DNA from: an uncultured Massilia sp.
GTDB lineage: Bacteria; Pseudomonadota; Gammaproteobacteria; Burkholderiales; Burkholderiaceae_D
Length of the DNA stretch: 56,808 nucleotides
Direction: 5' to 3'
Assembly: GCA_913777025.1 (NCBI GenBank)
Contig: CAJYQM010000321.1
Location: 1-56,808 of the forward strand
Each line of letters begins with the position of its first letter. Position 1 is the first letter of the stretch. Positions 1-8,034 of this stretch are shown in pieces. Under the pieces are notes generated by a model. It did not search any database. It saw only the letters and a list, made by a program, of their open reading frames with translations, and was not told where the DNA came from. The translations under genes were made by a program, and so were the position numbers.

Positions 1-47
1 ATTCCTGGTAGGGCGTTTCCAGGCGATGACGGGAGCGTAGCCGTAAA

Positions 48-71
48 GCTGGGTATCATCGTGATACCAGC
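48..71. repeat. Inverted repeat upstream of the thioesterase gene
   Basis: Arms GCTGGGTATCA and TGATACCAGC flank a TCG loop, with a single extra G in the left arm; the core GGTATCA/TGATACC at 52-68 is perfect. It lies about 25 bases before the start codon at 96. It could be an operator or a leader hairpin. Nothing else is recognisable in bases 1-95 apart from the ribosome binding site AGGAGG. Confidence 0.4.
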
Positions 72-95
72 GTACACAATCGACAGGAGGAACGG

Positions 96-632
96 ATGGA
101 ATCGACGGCGGAACAATGGGAGCGCGAACTGCGCGCGGTGCGCGAGCGCGTGGCGCAGGCGGGCGGCAAGCCGGGCGTGGTGCCGGCCGGGGAAGCGCGC
201 GGCATGAGCGGCCTTGCGATCATGCAGGCGCTGCTGGCGGGACGCTTCCCGTACGCGCCGATCGCCGAGACGCTGGACTTCTTCCTGGTCGAAGTCGACA
301 AGGGCCAGGCCACCTTCCAGGGCACGCCCCTGCCCGGCCACCTGAACCCGATGGGCACGGTGCACGGCGGCTGGTACGCGACCCTGCTCGATTCGGCGGT
401 CGGCTGCGCGGTGCAGACCATGCTGGAGCCGGGCCAGGGCTATACGACGGCCGAGCTGAGCGTGAACCTGGTGCGCGGCGCGCGCCTGGACGGCGGCCCG
501 CTGCGCGCGATCGGCAAGGTGCTGCATTGCGGCCGCCAGATGGCGACCGCCGAGGGCCGCATCGTCGATGCCCAGGGCAAGCTGTACGCGCACGCGACCA
601 CGACCTGCATGGTGTTCAGCGCCCGCGACTGA
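96..632 (+). CDS. PaaI-family hotdog thioesterase
   Basis: A 178-residue protein of the hotdog-fold acyl-CoA thioesterase family (PaaI/YdiI-like), expected to hydrolyse acyl- or aryl-CoA thioesters in the cytoplasm. The catalytic loop is visible as HLNPMGTVHGGWYATLLDSA near residues 82-101, with the HGG (90-92) and acidic D99 typical of the family. The first ~60 residues are an extra helical, charged segment ahead of the fold. The start is well supported by AGGAGG a few bases upstream. It converges on the LD-carboxypeptidase gene with only ~20 bases between stops. The substrate cannot be read from the sequence. Confidence 0.85.
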   Translation: MESTAEQWERELRAVRERVAQAGGKPGVVPAGEARGMSGLAIMQALLAGRFPYAPIAETLDFFLVEVDKGQATFQGTPLPGHLNPMGTVHGGWYATLLDSAVGCAVQTMLEPGQGYTTAELSVNLVRGARLDGGPLRAIGKVLHCGRQMATAEGRIVDAQGKLYAHATTTCMVFSARD

Positions 633-653
633 AGCGCGATCGATTGAACCGGA

Positions 654-1724
654 TCAGCTGACCGCCGGCTCCAGCAGCGTGAGCGTCTGCGCCCCGGTGT
701 CGAGCGTGGCGCGCACGCCCAGCGGCATGGTGAACTGGTTGCGGATGTGGCCGAAGGAATAGCCGGTCACCGCCGGCACCCGCAGCGGCTGCAGGTGCAC
801 GTCCAGGGTCTCGTCCAGCGTCAGCGAGGGGCCGTCGCCCTGCGGCCCGCAATTCTCGCAGATGCCGATCATCAGCGCGGCCGCCCGCTCCAGCCCGAGG
901 GCAAGGTCGAGCTGGGTCATCCAGCGGTCGATGCGGTAGGGTTCTTCGTTCACCTCTTCGATGAACAGGATGGCGCCGCGATAGTCGGCGGCGTAGGGCG
1001 TGCCGGCCAGCGCGCTGATCAGGGACAAATTGCCGCCGACGAGCGGCCCGGTGGCGACGCCGCCGTGCACGGTGCGCACCGCGTACTGCGGCTCCTGCAG
1101 CGCGCGCTGCGCGTTCTCCGGCGCCATCGGGATCGTGTAGCGCGGGCGCGGGTCCGTCAGCACCGCCAGCATATGCTCGTCCGAATAGGGCGAGGGCGTG
1201 CTCGTGGCGACCGGCCCGTGGAAGGTCACCAGGCCGGCATGGCGCGCGATCGCCAGGTGCAGGGCCGTGATGTCGGAGTAGCCGAGCAGGATCTTCGGGT
1301 GGCTGCGGATCAGCCGGTAATCGAGGTGCTTGAGCAGCGAGATGCAGCCGGAGCCGCCGCGGATCGCCCAGATGGCTTTTACCTCCGGGTCGCGGAACAT
1401 GGCGTGCAGGTCGGCGATGCGGGTGGCCACGGTGCCACCGTAGTTGCCCCAGACTTCGCGCAACCAGGCGCCCTGCTTCACACGGAAGCCGAGGGACTCG
1501 ATGTGCCTGACGGCTTTGTCGATGGATGCGTCACTGGTGTAGCCGCCGGGGGCGACCAGGCCGATGACGTCGCCCTTGCGCAGGCGCGGGGGTTTGATCA
1601 GGGGTGTCATGGAAGAGCGTGAAGATGGTGCCGCCAGCGCCGGCAGCGCCAGGCTTGACGCGAGCAAGGCGCCGAAGCGCCGCCTGCTCATAAGGTGCGC
1701 GATCGCCATGCGTGTTCGATCCAT
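654..1724 (-). CDS. ldcA: LD-carboxypeptidase (muramoyltetrapeptide carboxypeptidase, S66)
   Basis: A 356-residue member of peptidase family S66, which removes the terminal D-Ala from murein tetrapeptides during wall recycling. The predicted Ser-Glu-His catalytic set is visible: Ser150 in GYSDIT, a Glu in FIEEV (256/257) and His326 in GYSFGH; the family IRGGSG motif is at 121-126. An arginine-rich leader (SRRRFGALLASSLALPALA) looks like a Sec or Tat export signal, whereas E. coli LdcA is cytoplasmic, so this copy may act in the periplasm. In-frame starts at 1724, 1709 and 1691 lack a clear ribosome binding site, so the start is uncertain. It lies downstream of a same-strand TonB receptor, separated by a REP-like pair. 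Confidence 0.85.
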   Translation of the reverse strand: MDRTRMAIAHLMSRRRFGALLASSLALPALAAPSSRSSMTPLIKPPRLRKGDVIGLVAPGGYTSDASIDKAVRHIESLGFRVKQGAWLREVWGNYGGTVATRIADLHAMFRDPEVKAIWAIRGGSGCISLLKHLDYRLIRSHPKILLGYSDITALHLAIARHAGLVTFHGPVATSTPSPYSDEHMLAVLTDPRPRYTIPMAPENAQRALQEPQYAVRTVHGGVATGPLVGGNLSLISALAGTPYAADYRGAILFIEEVNEEPYRIDRWMTQLDLALGLERAAALMIGICENCGPQGDGPSLTLDETLDVHLQPLRVPAVTGYSFGHIRNQFTMPLGVRATLDTGAQTLTLLEPAVS

Positions 1725-1728
1725 TACC

Positions 1729-1813
1729 GTCGCTCCTGCGCAGGCAGGCGCCCAAGTTCTGCACGCGTCGACGCTACACGTGCAACCTGGGTCCCCGCCT
1801 TGGCGGGGACGAC
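1729..1813. repeat. REP-like inverted pair, copy 1
   Basis: Two 30-base units lie in opposite orientation at 1729-1758 and 1784-1813. The first begins GTCGCTCC and ends GCGCCCAAGTT; the second, read on the minus strand, begins GTCGTCCCCGCC and ends GGACCCAGGTT. The same unit recurs as a pair at 29622-29697. Each unit has its own CCCGCC/GGCGGG stem. It lies between the TonB receptor stop and the ldcA start. Confidence 0.75.
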
Positions 1814-1833
1814 GTAGTGGATAGTGCGCGCGA

Positions 1834-4611
1834 TCAGAAGAATTTATAACGCACGTTGAAGTTCAGCGAACGGCCACGCGGGTCGGCCACGCGCGGGTCC
1901 CAGCCGGCGCCCACGACTTCGTCGACGTTGTGCGCGGTGAACGGCGGATCGCGGTCGAACAGGTTCTGGATGCCGACGGTGATCGTTGTGTTCCTGAAGC
2001 CCGTGTAGGTGGTCGACAGGCCGAAGGTGGTATAGCTCGGCACGGTCGGATCGAAGCCCGGCGGCGGTGCCGACTTGCCGGCGTCCGGCAACTGGTCCTT
2101 GTAGCCGTTGCGGTACAGGTTGCTCAGCAGGACACTCCAGTCACCCTTGCTCACGCTGAAGGTGGCGCTGTGCTTCCAGCGCAGGTAGAGGTCTCGGGTG
2201 TAGAAGTTGCCGACGTATTCCTTGTAGTCCTGGCCCGGGATCTCGGCGAACTGGTAGCTCTGGGTCCAGGTGCCGTCCAGGGTCGCATTCCAGCGGAAAC
2301 CACCCGGCAGGTCGCCGCGGCCGCGCAGGCCGAGGTCGGCGCCGCGGGTTTTCAGGCCGGCCGCGTTGATCCAGCCGGCGTCGACGTAATCGATGGTGCC
2401 GTCGGCGTTGCGATGGATGTACTCGCTCAGCGCTGCGGCATTCGCCAGGACCACCTGCGGCGTGCGGTTCAGGATGCGGTCCTTGATGTTGATCGCCCAG
2501 TAGTCGAGCGACACCGAGAAATTGCGCACCGGCTCGATGATCACGCCCAGCGTACCTTGCTGCGACGTTTCCGGACGCAGGTTCGGATTGCCGCCGCTCT
2601 TGTAATCGAGGCGCTCGATCGCGCAGTAGCGCGGATCACCCGGATGCTGGCCGCAGCCGACCGGATCGGAGATGCCGTTCGGCAGCTCCTGGTCCAGGCG
2701 GCCCGAGTACAGCTGGACGAAGCTCGGCGCCAGGAAGCCCTTGCTGGCCGAACCGCGGAACATCAGCCAATTGGTCGGACGGTAGCTGAACGCGGCTTTT
2801 GGATTGGTGGTGGCGCCGATCAGGGTGTAGTCGTCGCGGCGGATCGCCAGCTGCACTTCCAGGCTCTTCAGCACCGGAATCACCAGCTCGGCATAGGCCG
2901 CCTTGATGTTGCGGGTCACGCGCGGCTGGTTGGCATTGCCTGGCGCCAGCAGGATCTGGGTCGCATCGGTATCCTGGGCGAACGCATAGCTTTCACGGCG
3001 CAGATCGAAGCCGACCGCGCCCGAGACGGCGCCGCCCGGCAGATCGTAGATCTGGCCGGAGATCGAGCCGTCCAGCTGGGTCTGGGTCGTCTTGCCGTGC
3101 TGCAGGCGGCCGTAGAACTTGGCCGCTTCCAGCGCGTTCATGGCAGCCTGGGTCTGGCCGGCCTCCGGTCCCACGAACGGATTCACGATACCGCTGCCCA
3201 GCACCGAGTACAGGGCCTTGGTGTTGGCGTAGCCGTCGACCAGGTCGGTCGTGGCGCGGCTGGCGGAGTGCGACAGGCCAAGCTTGTAGTCCCACTTGCT
3301 CGCGATAGTGCCGTCGGCGGCCAGCAGCAAGCGCACGGTGTCGTTGTTGTTCTGCTGGGTACGGTTACCCAGCGGCCAGGCGCGCCATTTGTACAGGATC
3401 GGCTTGGTCCTGTCGAAGCTCGGGATGTAGGCCGACAGATCCTGGTAATACGGGCCGCCGGCCGGGTAGGCATTGCCGTTGGCCAGCGTGGTCGAGATCT
3501 GGGCCGGGGTCAGGATCGACAGGCTGCGGTTGTGCGCCAGCAGGGCCTCGGCGTAGATGCGATTGTCCGGGTTGACCTGGAAGGTCGCGCGGCCGATGGC
3601 ATTGGTGCGCTCGGCCGGCAGCTGGATCACGTAGTCGCCGCCGTAGTCATAGGCGCAGGAATAGGTCGAGCGCAGCGGCGAGGTGACGTTCTTCCACAGC
3701 GAGGTGGCGTACTGCGACATGCCTTCGACGCTGTCGCACTTGCCTTGCAGGCTCAGCAGGCCGGCCTGCAGGTAGGTGTTCGGGTCGCCGGGCATCTTGA
3801 AGCCGGTGCCCAGCGCGGAGCCGGCGCCGGTCAGCTGGTTGGCGGCCGGGGTGCCGGTGGTGTCCGGCGACAGGCCACGCGCCGGCTGGTAGCCGTTGGC
3901 GAAGTCGCGCTGGCGCGAGCTGAGCATGTCGTTCTTGTCATGGGTCAGCGAACCCATCACGTTCCAGCGGTCCGTGTCCAGGTTGCCAGTGCCGGCGCTC
4001 AGCGACAGGCGACGGGTGGCACCGCCGCCGTGCTGGGTGAAATTGCCGCTGGCGGTGCCGTCGAAGCCCTGGTAATCGGTCTTCAGGATGAAGTTGATCA
4101 CGCCGCCGACCGCGTCGGTACCGTAGATGGCCGACGCGCCGTCCTTCAGCACTTCGATGCGTGCGATGGCCGCCAGCGGGATGCTGTTCAGGTCGACCGC
4201 CTTGCCCGACATGCCATAGCCGGCGATGCGGCGGCCGTTCAACAGCACCAGCGTGCCGGACGGGCCGAGGCCGCGCAGCGAGGCGAAGGAACCGCCGCCG
4301 CTGACGCGGTCGGCGTCGGCGCCGAACACGTTGTTGCCGGAGGTCTGGTTGTCGGCCCCGGTGCCGTTGGCCGAGATCAGGGTCAGTAACTGTTCGGCGG
4401 TGGTGATGCCCTGCTTGTCGAGTTGGTCGAGCGTGATGGTCTGGACCGGCAACGCGCCTTCCAGGTTGATGCGCCGGATGCTGCTACCCGTGATTTCGAC
4501 GCGCTGCATGGGTTGTTGCTGCGATTGCGCTTGTTGCTGCACCTCCTGCGCGATCGCCGGACTGACGGCGCCGATCAGGGCAATCATGTGTGCTAACTTC
4601 TTTAACTTCAC
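1834..4611 (-). CDS. TonB-dependent outer-membrane receptor
   Basis: A 925-residue TonB-dependent receptor importing an unknown ligand across the outer membrane. It has a signal peptide (residues 1-21, ending AIAQ), a plug domain with the typical SLRGLGPSGTLVLLNGRR segment near residues 110-128 and IARIEVLKDGASAIYGTDA around 148-166, then a long beta-barrel ending in the aromatic terminus RYKFF. A GTG start at 4611 is chosen because AAGGAGAG lies five bases upstream. The 188-base upstream gap is AT-rich, consistent with a promoter. It is the large CarA/BfrA-like class with no STN domain, so no sigma/anti-sigma signalling is implied. Its neighbours suggest, but do not prove, a wall-fragment or oligopeptide ligand. 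Confidence 0.93.
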   Translation of the reverse strand: MKLKKLAHMIALIGAVSPAIAQEVQQQAQSQQQPMQRVEITGSSIRRINLEGALPVQTITLDQLDKQGITTAEQLLTLISANGTGADNQTSGNNVFGADADRVSGGGSFASLRGLGPSGTLVLLNGRRIAGYGMSGKAVDLNSIPLAAIARIEVLKDGASAIYGTDAVGGVINFILKTDYQGFDGTASGNFTQHGGGATRRLSLSAGTGNLDTDRWNVMGSLTHDKNDMLSSRQRDFANGYQPARGLSPDTTGTPAANQLTGAGSALGTGFKMPGDPNTYLQAGLLSLQGKCDSVEGMSQYATSLWKNVTSPLRSTYSCAYDYGGDYVIQLPAERTNAIGRATFQVNPDNRIYAEALLAHNRSLSILTPAQISTTLANGNAYPAGGPYYQDLSAYIPSFDRTKPILYKWRAWPLGNRTQQNNNDTVRLLLAADGTIASKWDYKLGLSHSASRATTDLVDGYANTKALYSVLGSGIVNPFVGPEAGQTQAAMNALEAAKFYGRLQHGKTTQTQLDGSISGQIYDLPGGAVSGAVGFDLRRESYAFAQDTDATQILLAPGNANQPRVTRNIKAAYAELVIPVLKSLEVQLAIRRDDYTLIGATTNPKAAFSYRPTNWLMFRGSASKGFLAPSFVQLYSGRLDQELPNGISDPVGCGQHPGDPRYCAIERLDYKSGGNPNLRPETSQQGTLGVIIEPVRNFSVSLDYWAINIKDRILNRTPQVVLANAAALSEYIHRNADGTIDYVDAGWINAAGLKTRGADLGLRGRGDLPGGFRWNATLDGTWTQSYQFAEIPGQDYKEYVGNFYTRDLYLRWKHSATFSVSKGDWSVLLSNLYRNGYKDQLPDAGKSAPPPGFDPTVPSYTTFGLSTTYTGFRNTTITVGIQNLFDRDPPFTAHNVDEVVGAGWDPRVADPRGRSLNFNVRYKFF

Positions 4612-4669
4612 GCGTCTCTCCTTGGGTACTGGCAGCGGGGTGGGCTGGCGCCTGGGGTTTAATAGTCAA

Positions 4670-4687
4670 GTAATGTCTTTGCATTAC
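4670..4687. repeat. Small inverted repeat in the TonB-receptor leader
   Basis: GTAATG and CATTAC arms with a six-base spacer sit in the AT-rich region upstream of the receptor gene. Possible operator; nothing further can be supported in 4612-4799. Confidence 0.25.
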
Positions 4688-4799
4688 GATATTTATATTT
4701 TCAAAGGTAAGCGCAGTGGCTTTGCACCATCCAATGAAAATTCCGGCGCTGAGTATAACTACAGGGAATATTTAGCTGAGGAAAAACTCGCCAAAACTA

Positions 4800-6581
4800 T
4801 CACCTGCCCTTGGAGGCGCGTGCTCTTTGCGCAACATCGACATCCAGGTAACGCCATTGCGTGAGTTCGACCGGGTGGCGCTTGTAGTTTTTCAGCCACG
4901 GTTGGCGGATATCGGCCGATTGCACCTGGGTCAGCGGCACCCAGGGGTTATAGGCGTGGATCAGCTGGTTCATTTCGAAGTACAGCTTCTGGCGTGCCGG
5001 ACCGTCCGGCAGCTGGCGCGCCTGTTCGTAACGTGTGTTGTAAGCCGGCAGGTCGAAGCGCGCATAGTTGGCGCGGCCCGCGTTCGGGCCGTACAGCAGC
5101 TGGTAGAAATTCTCGCCATCGGGGAAATCGGCGACCCAGTTACTTTCGAACATCTGCACCTTGCCAAGGCGCGACGCCTTGATGATCTCCGTCTTCTTGT
5201 CCGACTTGAACACCACGCGCAGACCAATCGCATTCAGGCACTTGCGCCACAATTCGTCGCGCAGGCGTCCGCTGACCGTCGCTTCGCTGCTCATCACTAG
5301 GGTCAACTGACTGCCGTCCGGCTGCCGGCGAAACCCATCCGCGTCGCGCTTGCCGTAACCGTGGCGGTCGAGCAGGGCATTCGCCAGCGCCGGATCGTAG
5401 GGTACGGGGCTGCGGTAGTTGGGGTCGTAGCCAAGCACGTTGGGCGGCAACGGCGACTCGGCCTTGATGGCGAAGCCCTTCTTCAGCAGCGCGATGTCTT
5501 CAAGACTGTTGTAGCTCATCGAGATCGCGCGGCGCAGGGCAATTTTCTCCTTGCCGTAACCGCCGACGACCGGGTCCTGCATGTTCATCCACATGTAATA
5601 AGTCTGCAGCACCGGGAAGCGGTAGAGTTCCATGCCGCGCGCGGCCAGTTCCGGCTTCAGCTTGCCGTTCTTGATGACCATGTCCGTCATCGATTCCGGC
5701 ACCTGCTCGAGGTAATCGTATTCGCCGTTGAGGAAACCCAGCATGCGGCCCTGGAATTCTTCGGCGATCTTGACTTCGACGCGGTCCACGCGCGGCAGCG
5801 GCTGCCCTTCCAGCGCGGCGCCGATCGCTTTATCTTGGGGGTTGCCGCCCGGCGTACCGTGGAACACGGCGGTCGAGGCCGGGTTCTTCAGCAACACGAT
5901 GCGGTCGCTGCGCTTCCAGTCACCCAGCATGAAGGGCCCGGTGCCGACCGGGTGGTTGCCGGCCTGGCCCGGATAGGCCTCGATCACCTCGCGCGCCACC
6001 ACGCCAGTGGCCGGGGTCGCCAGGTAGAACAGGAAATTGTTGTCGGGCTCGGCCAGGCGGATCCGCAGCGTGTAGCGGTCGAGTGCCTGCAGGCCGGGGA
6101 TCGCCGTGTCGACGCTGTATTTGTCCTTGAGCGCGCCATCGCCCAGCAGCTTGCCGTCGAACAAAAAGGACCAGGGCGATTTCAAGGCCGGGTCGTACAG
6201 GCGGGTGATGCTGTAGACGTAATCCCGGGCTGTGACTTCGCGCCGCTTGCCCTTGAATGCGGGATCGGGCGTGAAATAAATGCCCGGGCGGATGTGAAAG
6301 GTGTAGCTGCGCCCGCCATCCTCGATGGTGGGTAATTCAGTTGCGCTATTGCCCTGCAGCTTGAGTGGCCGCGCCAGGTAGTCGTAGCGCAGCAGCGGGT
6401 CGAACAGGTTTTCCAGCAGCGACAAGGTGGCCAGGTCGGACCCGACCGCGGGGTCCAGCCCGGCTTCGCTGGTGGACAGGAACATGTGCAGGACCTTGCC
6501 CTCCCCGGCCGGCGCGGCGGCCAGGGCGGGTAGTTGACACAGGGTGAACAGCAGGGCGGCGAAGGTGCGGCGAGTCGGCAT
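4800..6581 (-). CDS. Periplasmic peptide-type ABC substrate-binding protein (SBP_bac_5)
   Basis: A 593-residue extracytoplasmic solute-binding protein of the DppA/OppA/MppA family. A signal peptide covers about residues 1-22 (FAALLFTLCQLPALAAA). Family features include EAGLDPAVGSDLATLSLLEN near the N terminus, GTGPFMLGDWKRSD mid-protein and the MNMQDPVVGG/KIALRRAISMSYN region. No permease or ATPase genes are adjacent, so it is an orphan that must share a transporter, as MppA does with Opp in E. coli. The ATG has AGGA eight bases upstream. The gene diverges from the SpmAB-like gene. A murein-peptide ligand is plausible from context only. Confidence 0.88.
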   Translation of the reverse strand: MPTRRTFAALLFTLCQLPALAAAPAGEGKVLHMFLSTSEAGLDPAVGSDLATLSLLENLFDPLLRYDYLARPLKLQGNSATELPTIEDGGRSYTFHIRPGIYFTPDPAFKGKRREVTARDYVYSITRLYDPALKSPWSFLFDGKLLGDGALKDKYSVDTAIPGLQALDRYTLRIRLAEPDNNFLFYLATPATGVVAREVIEAYPGQAGNHPVGTGPFMLGDWKRSDRIVLLKNPASTAVFHGTPGGNPQDKAIGAALEGQPLPRVDRVEVKIAEEFQGRMLGFLNGEYDYLEQVPESMTDMVIKNGKLKPELAARGMELYRFPVLQTYYMWMNMQDPVVGGYGKEKIALRRAISMSYNSLEDIALLKKGFAIKAESPLPPNVLGYDPNYRSPVPYDPALANALLDRHGYGKRDADGFRRQPDGSQLTLVMSSEATVSGRLRDELWRKCLNAIGLRVVFKSDKKTEIIKASRLGKVQMFESNWVADFPDGENFYQLLYGPNAGRANYARFDLPAYNTRYEQARQLPDGPARQKLYFEMNQLIHAYNPWVPLTQVQSADIRQPWLKNYKRHPVELTQWRYLDVDVAQRARASKGR

Positions 6582-6742
6582 GGCAAGGTCCTGAAGGCGT
6601 TGCGTATCATAGGCCGAGGCTTATACGCAGGCAATAAGCGATCGCCCGCGACGCGCCGGCCGTTCACGGGCGCCGCCTGGGACGCATAACTTTTTAATAT
6701 AGCTGCGCCGCATTCTTTCATCGTGGCAGCTTGCTGTGCGCC

Positions 6743-6748
6743 TATACT
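6743..6748 (+). promoter_or_regulatory. Candidate -10 box for the spmAB-dacB pair
   Basis: TATACT lies 30 bases before the ATG at 6778, in the 196-base divergent gap to the binding-protein gene. No convincing -35 is found at 16-18 bases, so confidence is low. The rest of the gap shows nothing recognisable. Confidence 0.3.
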
Positions 6749-6777
6749 CTGCACAATCGAGCGCGACGACACATCAC

Positions 6778-8016
6778 ATGGCACTGAATTACATCTGGAT
6801 CGGCTTCTTCCTGGTTGGTTTTATTGCGGCTTTGGCCCAGTGGATCTTTCTGGGCGACACTGAAATCTTCAAGCGCATCATCGACGGCACCTTCGACTCG
6901 TCCAAGTCGGCCGTGATGGACATCGCCCTGCCGCTGGCCGGCGTGATGACCTTGTGGCTGGGCTTGATGAACGTCGGCGAAAAGGCCGGCGCCATCGGCT
7001 GGCTGGCGAAGATCATCTCGCCCTTCTTTTCGCGCATCTTCCCGGACGTGCCGAAGGACCACCCGGCCACCGGCCACATGGTGATGAATTTCTCGGCCAA
7101 CCTGCTGGGCCTGGACAATGCCGCCACGCCCTTCGGCCTGAAGGCGATGGAAAGTTTGCAGACGCTGAACCCGCAAAAAGACACGGCCAGCAATGCCCAG
7201 ATCATGTTCCTGGTGCTGCACACCTCGGGCCTGACCCTGATCCCGCTGGCGATCATGGCCCAGCGCGCCATCCTGGGCGCGAAAGACCCGTCCGACATCT
7301 TCATTCCCTGCATGGTCGCGACCTATGTCGCCACCGTGGCCGGCATCATCGCGGTCTCGATCCGCCAGCGCATCAACCTGATCAATGGCGTGGTGCTGGG
7401 CTGGCTGGGCGGGATCACGGCCTTGATCGGCCTGATGATCTTTTATTTCACGAACTACTTGAGCAAGCCGGAAATCGAGACCGTGTCCAAGGTCGCGAGC
7501 AATTTGATCCTGTTCAGTATCATCGTCGTGTTCATCGTCGGCGCGCTGCGCAAGGGCGTGAACGTGTACGAAGCCTTTATCGAGGGCGCCAAGGGCGGCA
7601 TCCAGACCTCGCTGACCATCATTCCCTACCTCGTCGGCATGCTGGTGGCGATTTCCGTGATCCGCAATTCGGGCGTGCTCGGCTACGTGGTGCAGGGCCT
7701 GGAATGGGTGATCCGCATGATGGGCCTGGACACCGCCTTCACGCCGGCGCTGCCGACCGCGCTGATGAAGCCGCTGTCGGGCAGCGGTTCGCGCGCGCTG
7801 ATGATCGACACCATGAAGACATACGGCGTCGATTCCTTCGTCGGGCGCCTGGCCTGCATCTTCCAGGGCTCGGCCGATACCACCTTCTATATCGTCGCGC
7901 TGTACTTCGGCTCGGTGGGCGTGCGCAAGACCCGCTACGCCATTTCCTGCGGCTTGATCGCGGACCTGGCCGGCATCATCGCGGCGATCTCGGTCGCCTA
8001 CGTATTCTTTGGTTAA
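6778..8016 (+). CDS. Fused SpmA-SpmB (nucleoside-recognition/Gate) membrane protein
   Basis: A 412-residue polytopic membrane protein. The N-terminal half (about 1-200) matches SpmA (GEKAGAIGWLAKIISPFFSR, NFSANLLGLDNAATPFGLKA) and the C-terminal half (about 220-412) matches SpmB (SLTIIPYLVGMLVAISVIRN, KPLSGSGSRALMIDTMKTYG). Both belong to the nucleoside-recognition/Gate transporter superfamily. In Bacillus, spmA and spmB are separate genes downstream of dacB and affect spore cortex and core dehydration; in Gram-negatives a fused form exists with unknown substrate. The ATG at 6778 is preferred over a GTG at 6736 because conservation begins there. The stop is followed almost at once by a DD-carboxypeptidase gene, so the two are probably co-transcribed. 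Confidence 0.85.
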   Translation: MALNYIWIGFFLVGFIAALAQWIFLGDTEIFKRIIDGTFDSSKSAVMDIALPLAGVMTLWLGLMNVGEKAGAIGWLAKIISPFFSRIFPDVPKDHPATGHMVMNFSANLLGLDNAATPFGLKAMESLQTLNPQKDTASNAQIMFLVLHTSGLTLIPLAIMAQRAILGAKDPSDIFIPCMVATYVATVAGIIAVSIRQRINLINGVVLGWLGGITALIGLMIFYFTNYLSKPEIETVSKVASNLILFSIIVVFIVGALRKGVNVYEAFIEGAKGGIQTSLTIIPYLVGMLVAISVIRNSGVLGYVVQGLEWVIRMMGLDTAFTPALPTALMKPLSGSGSRALMIDTMKTYGVDSFVGRLACIFQGSADTTFYIVALYFGSVGVRKTRYAISCGLIADLAGIIAAISVAYVFFG

Positions 8017-8034
8017 ATGTTTTTAAGGATGAGC

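Noticed and set aside
1930-4389. An 819-codon plus-strand open frame
   Set aside because: It mirrors the TonB-dependent receptor and shows no domain.
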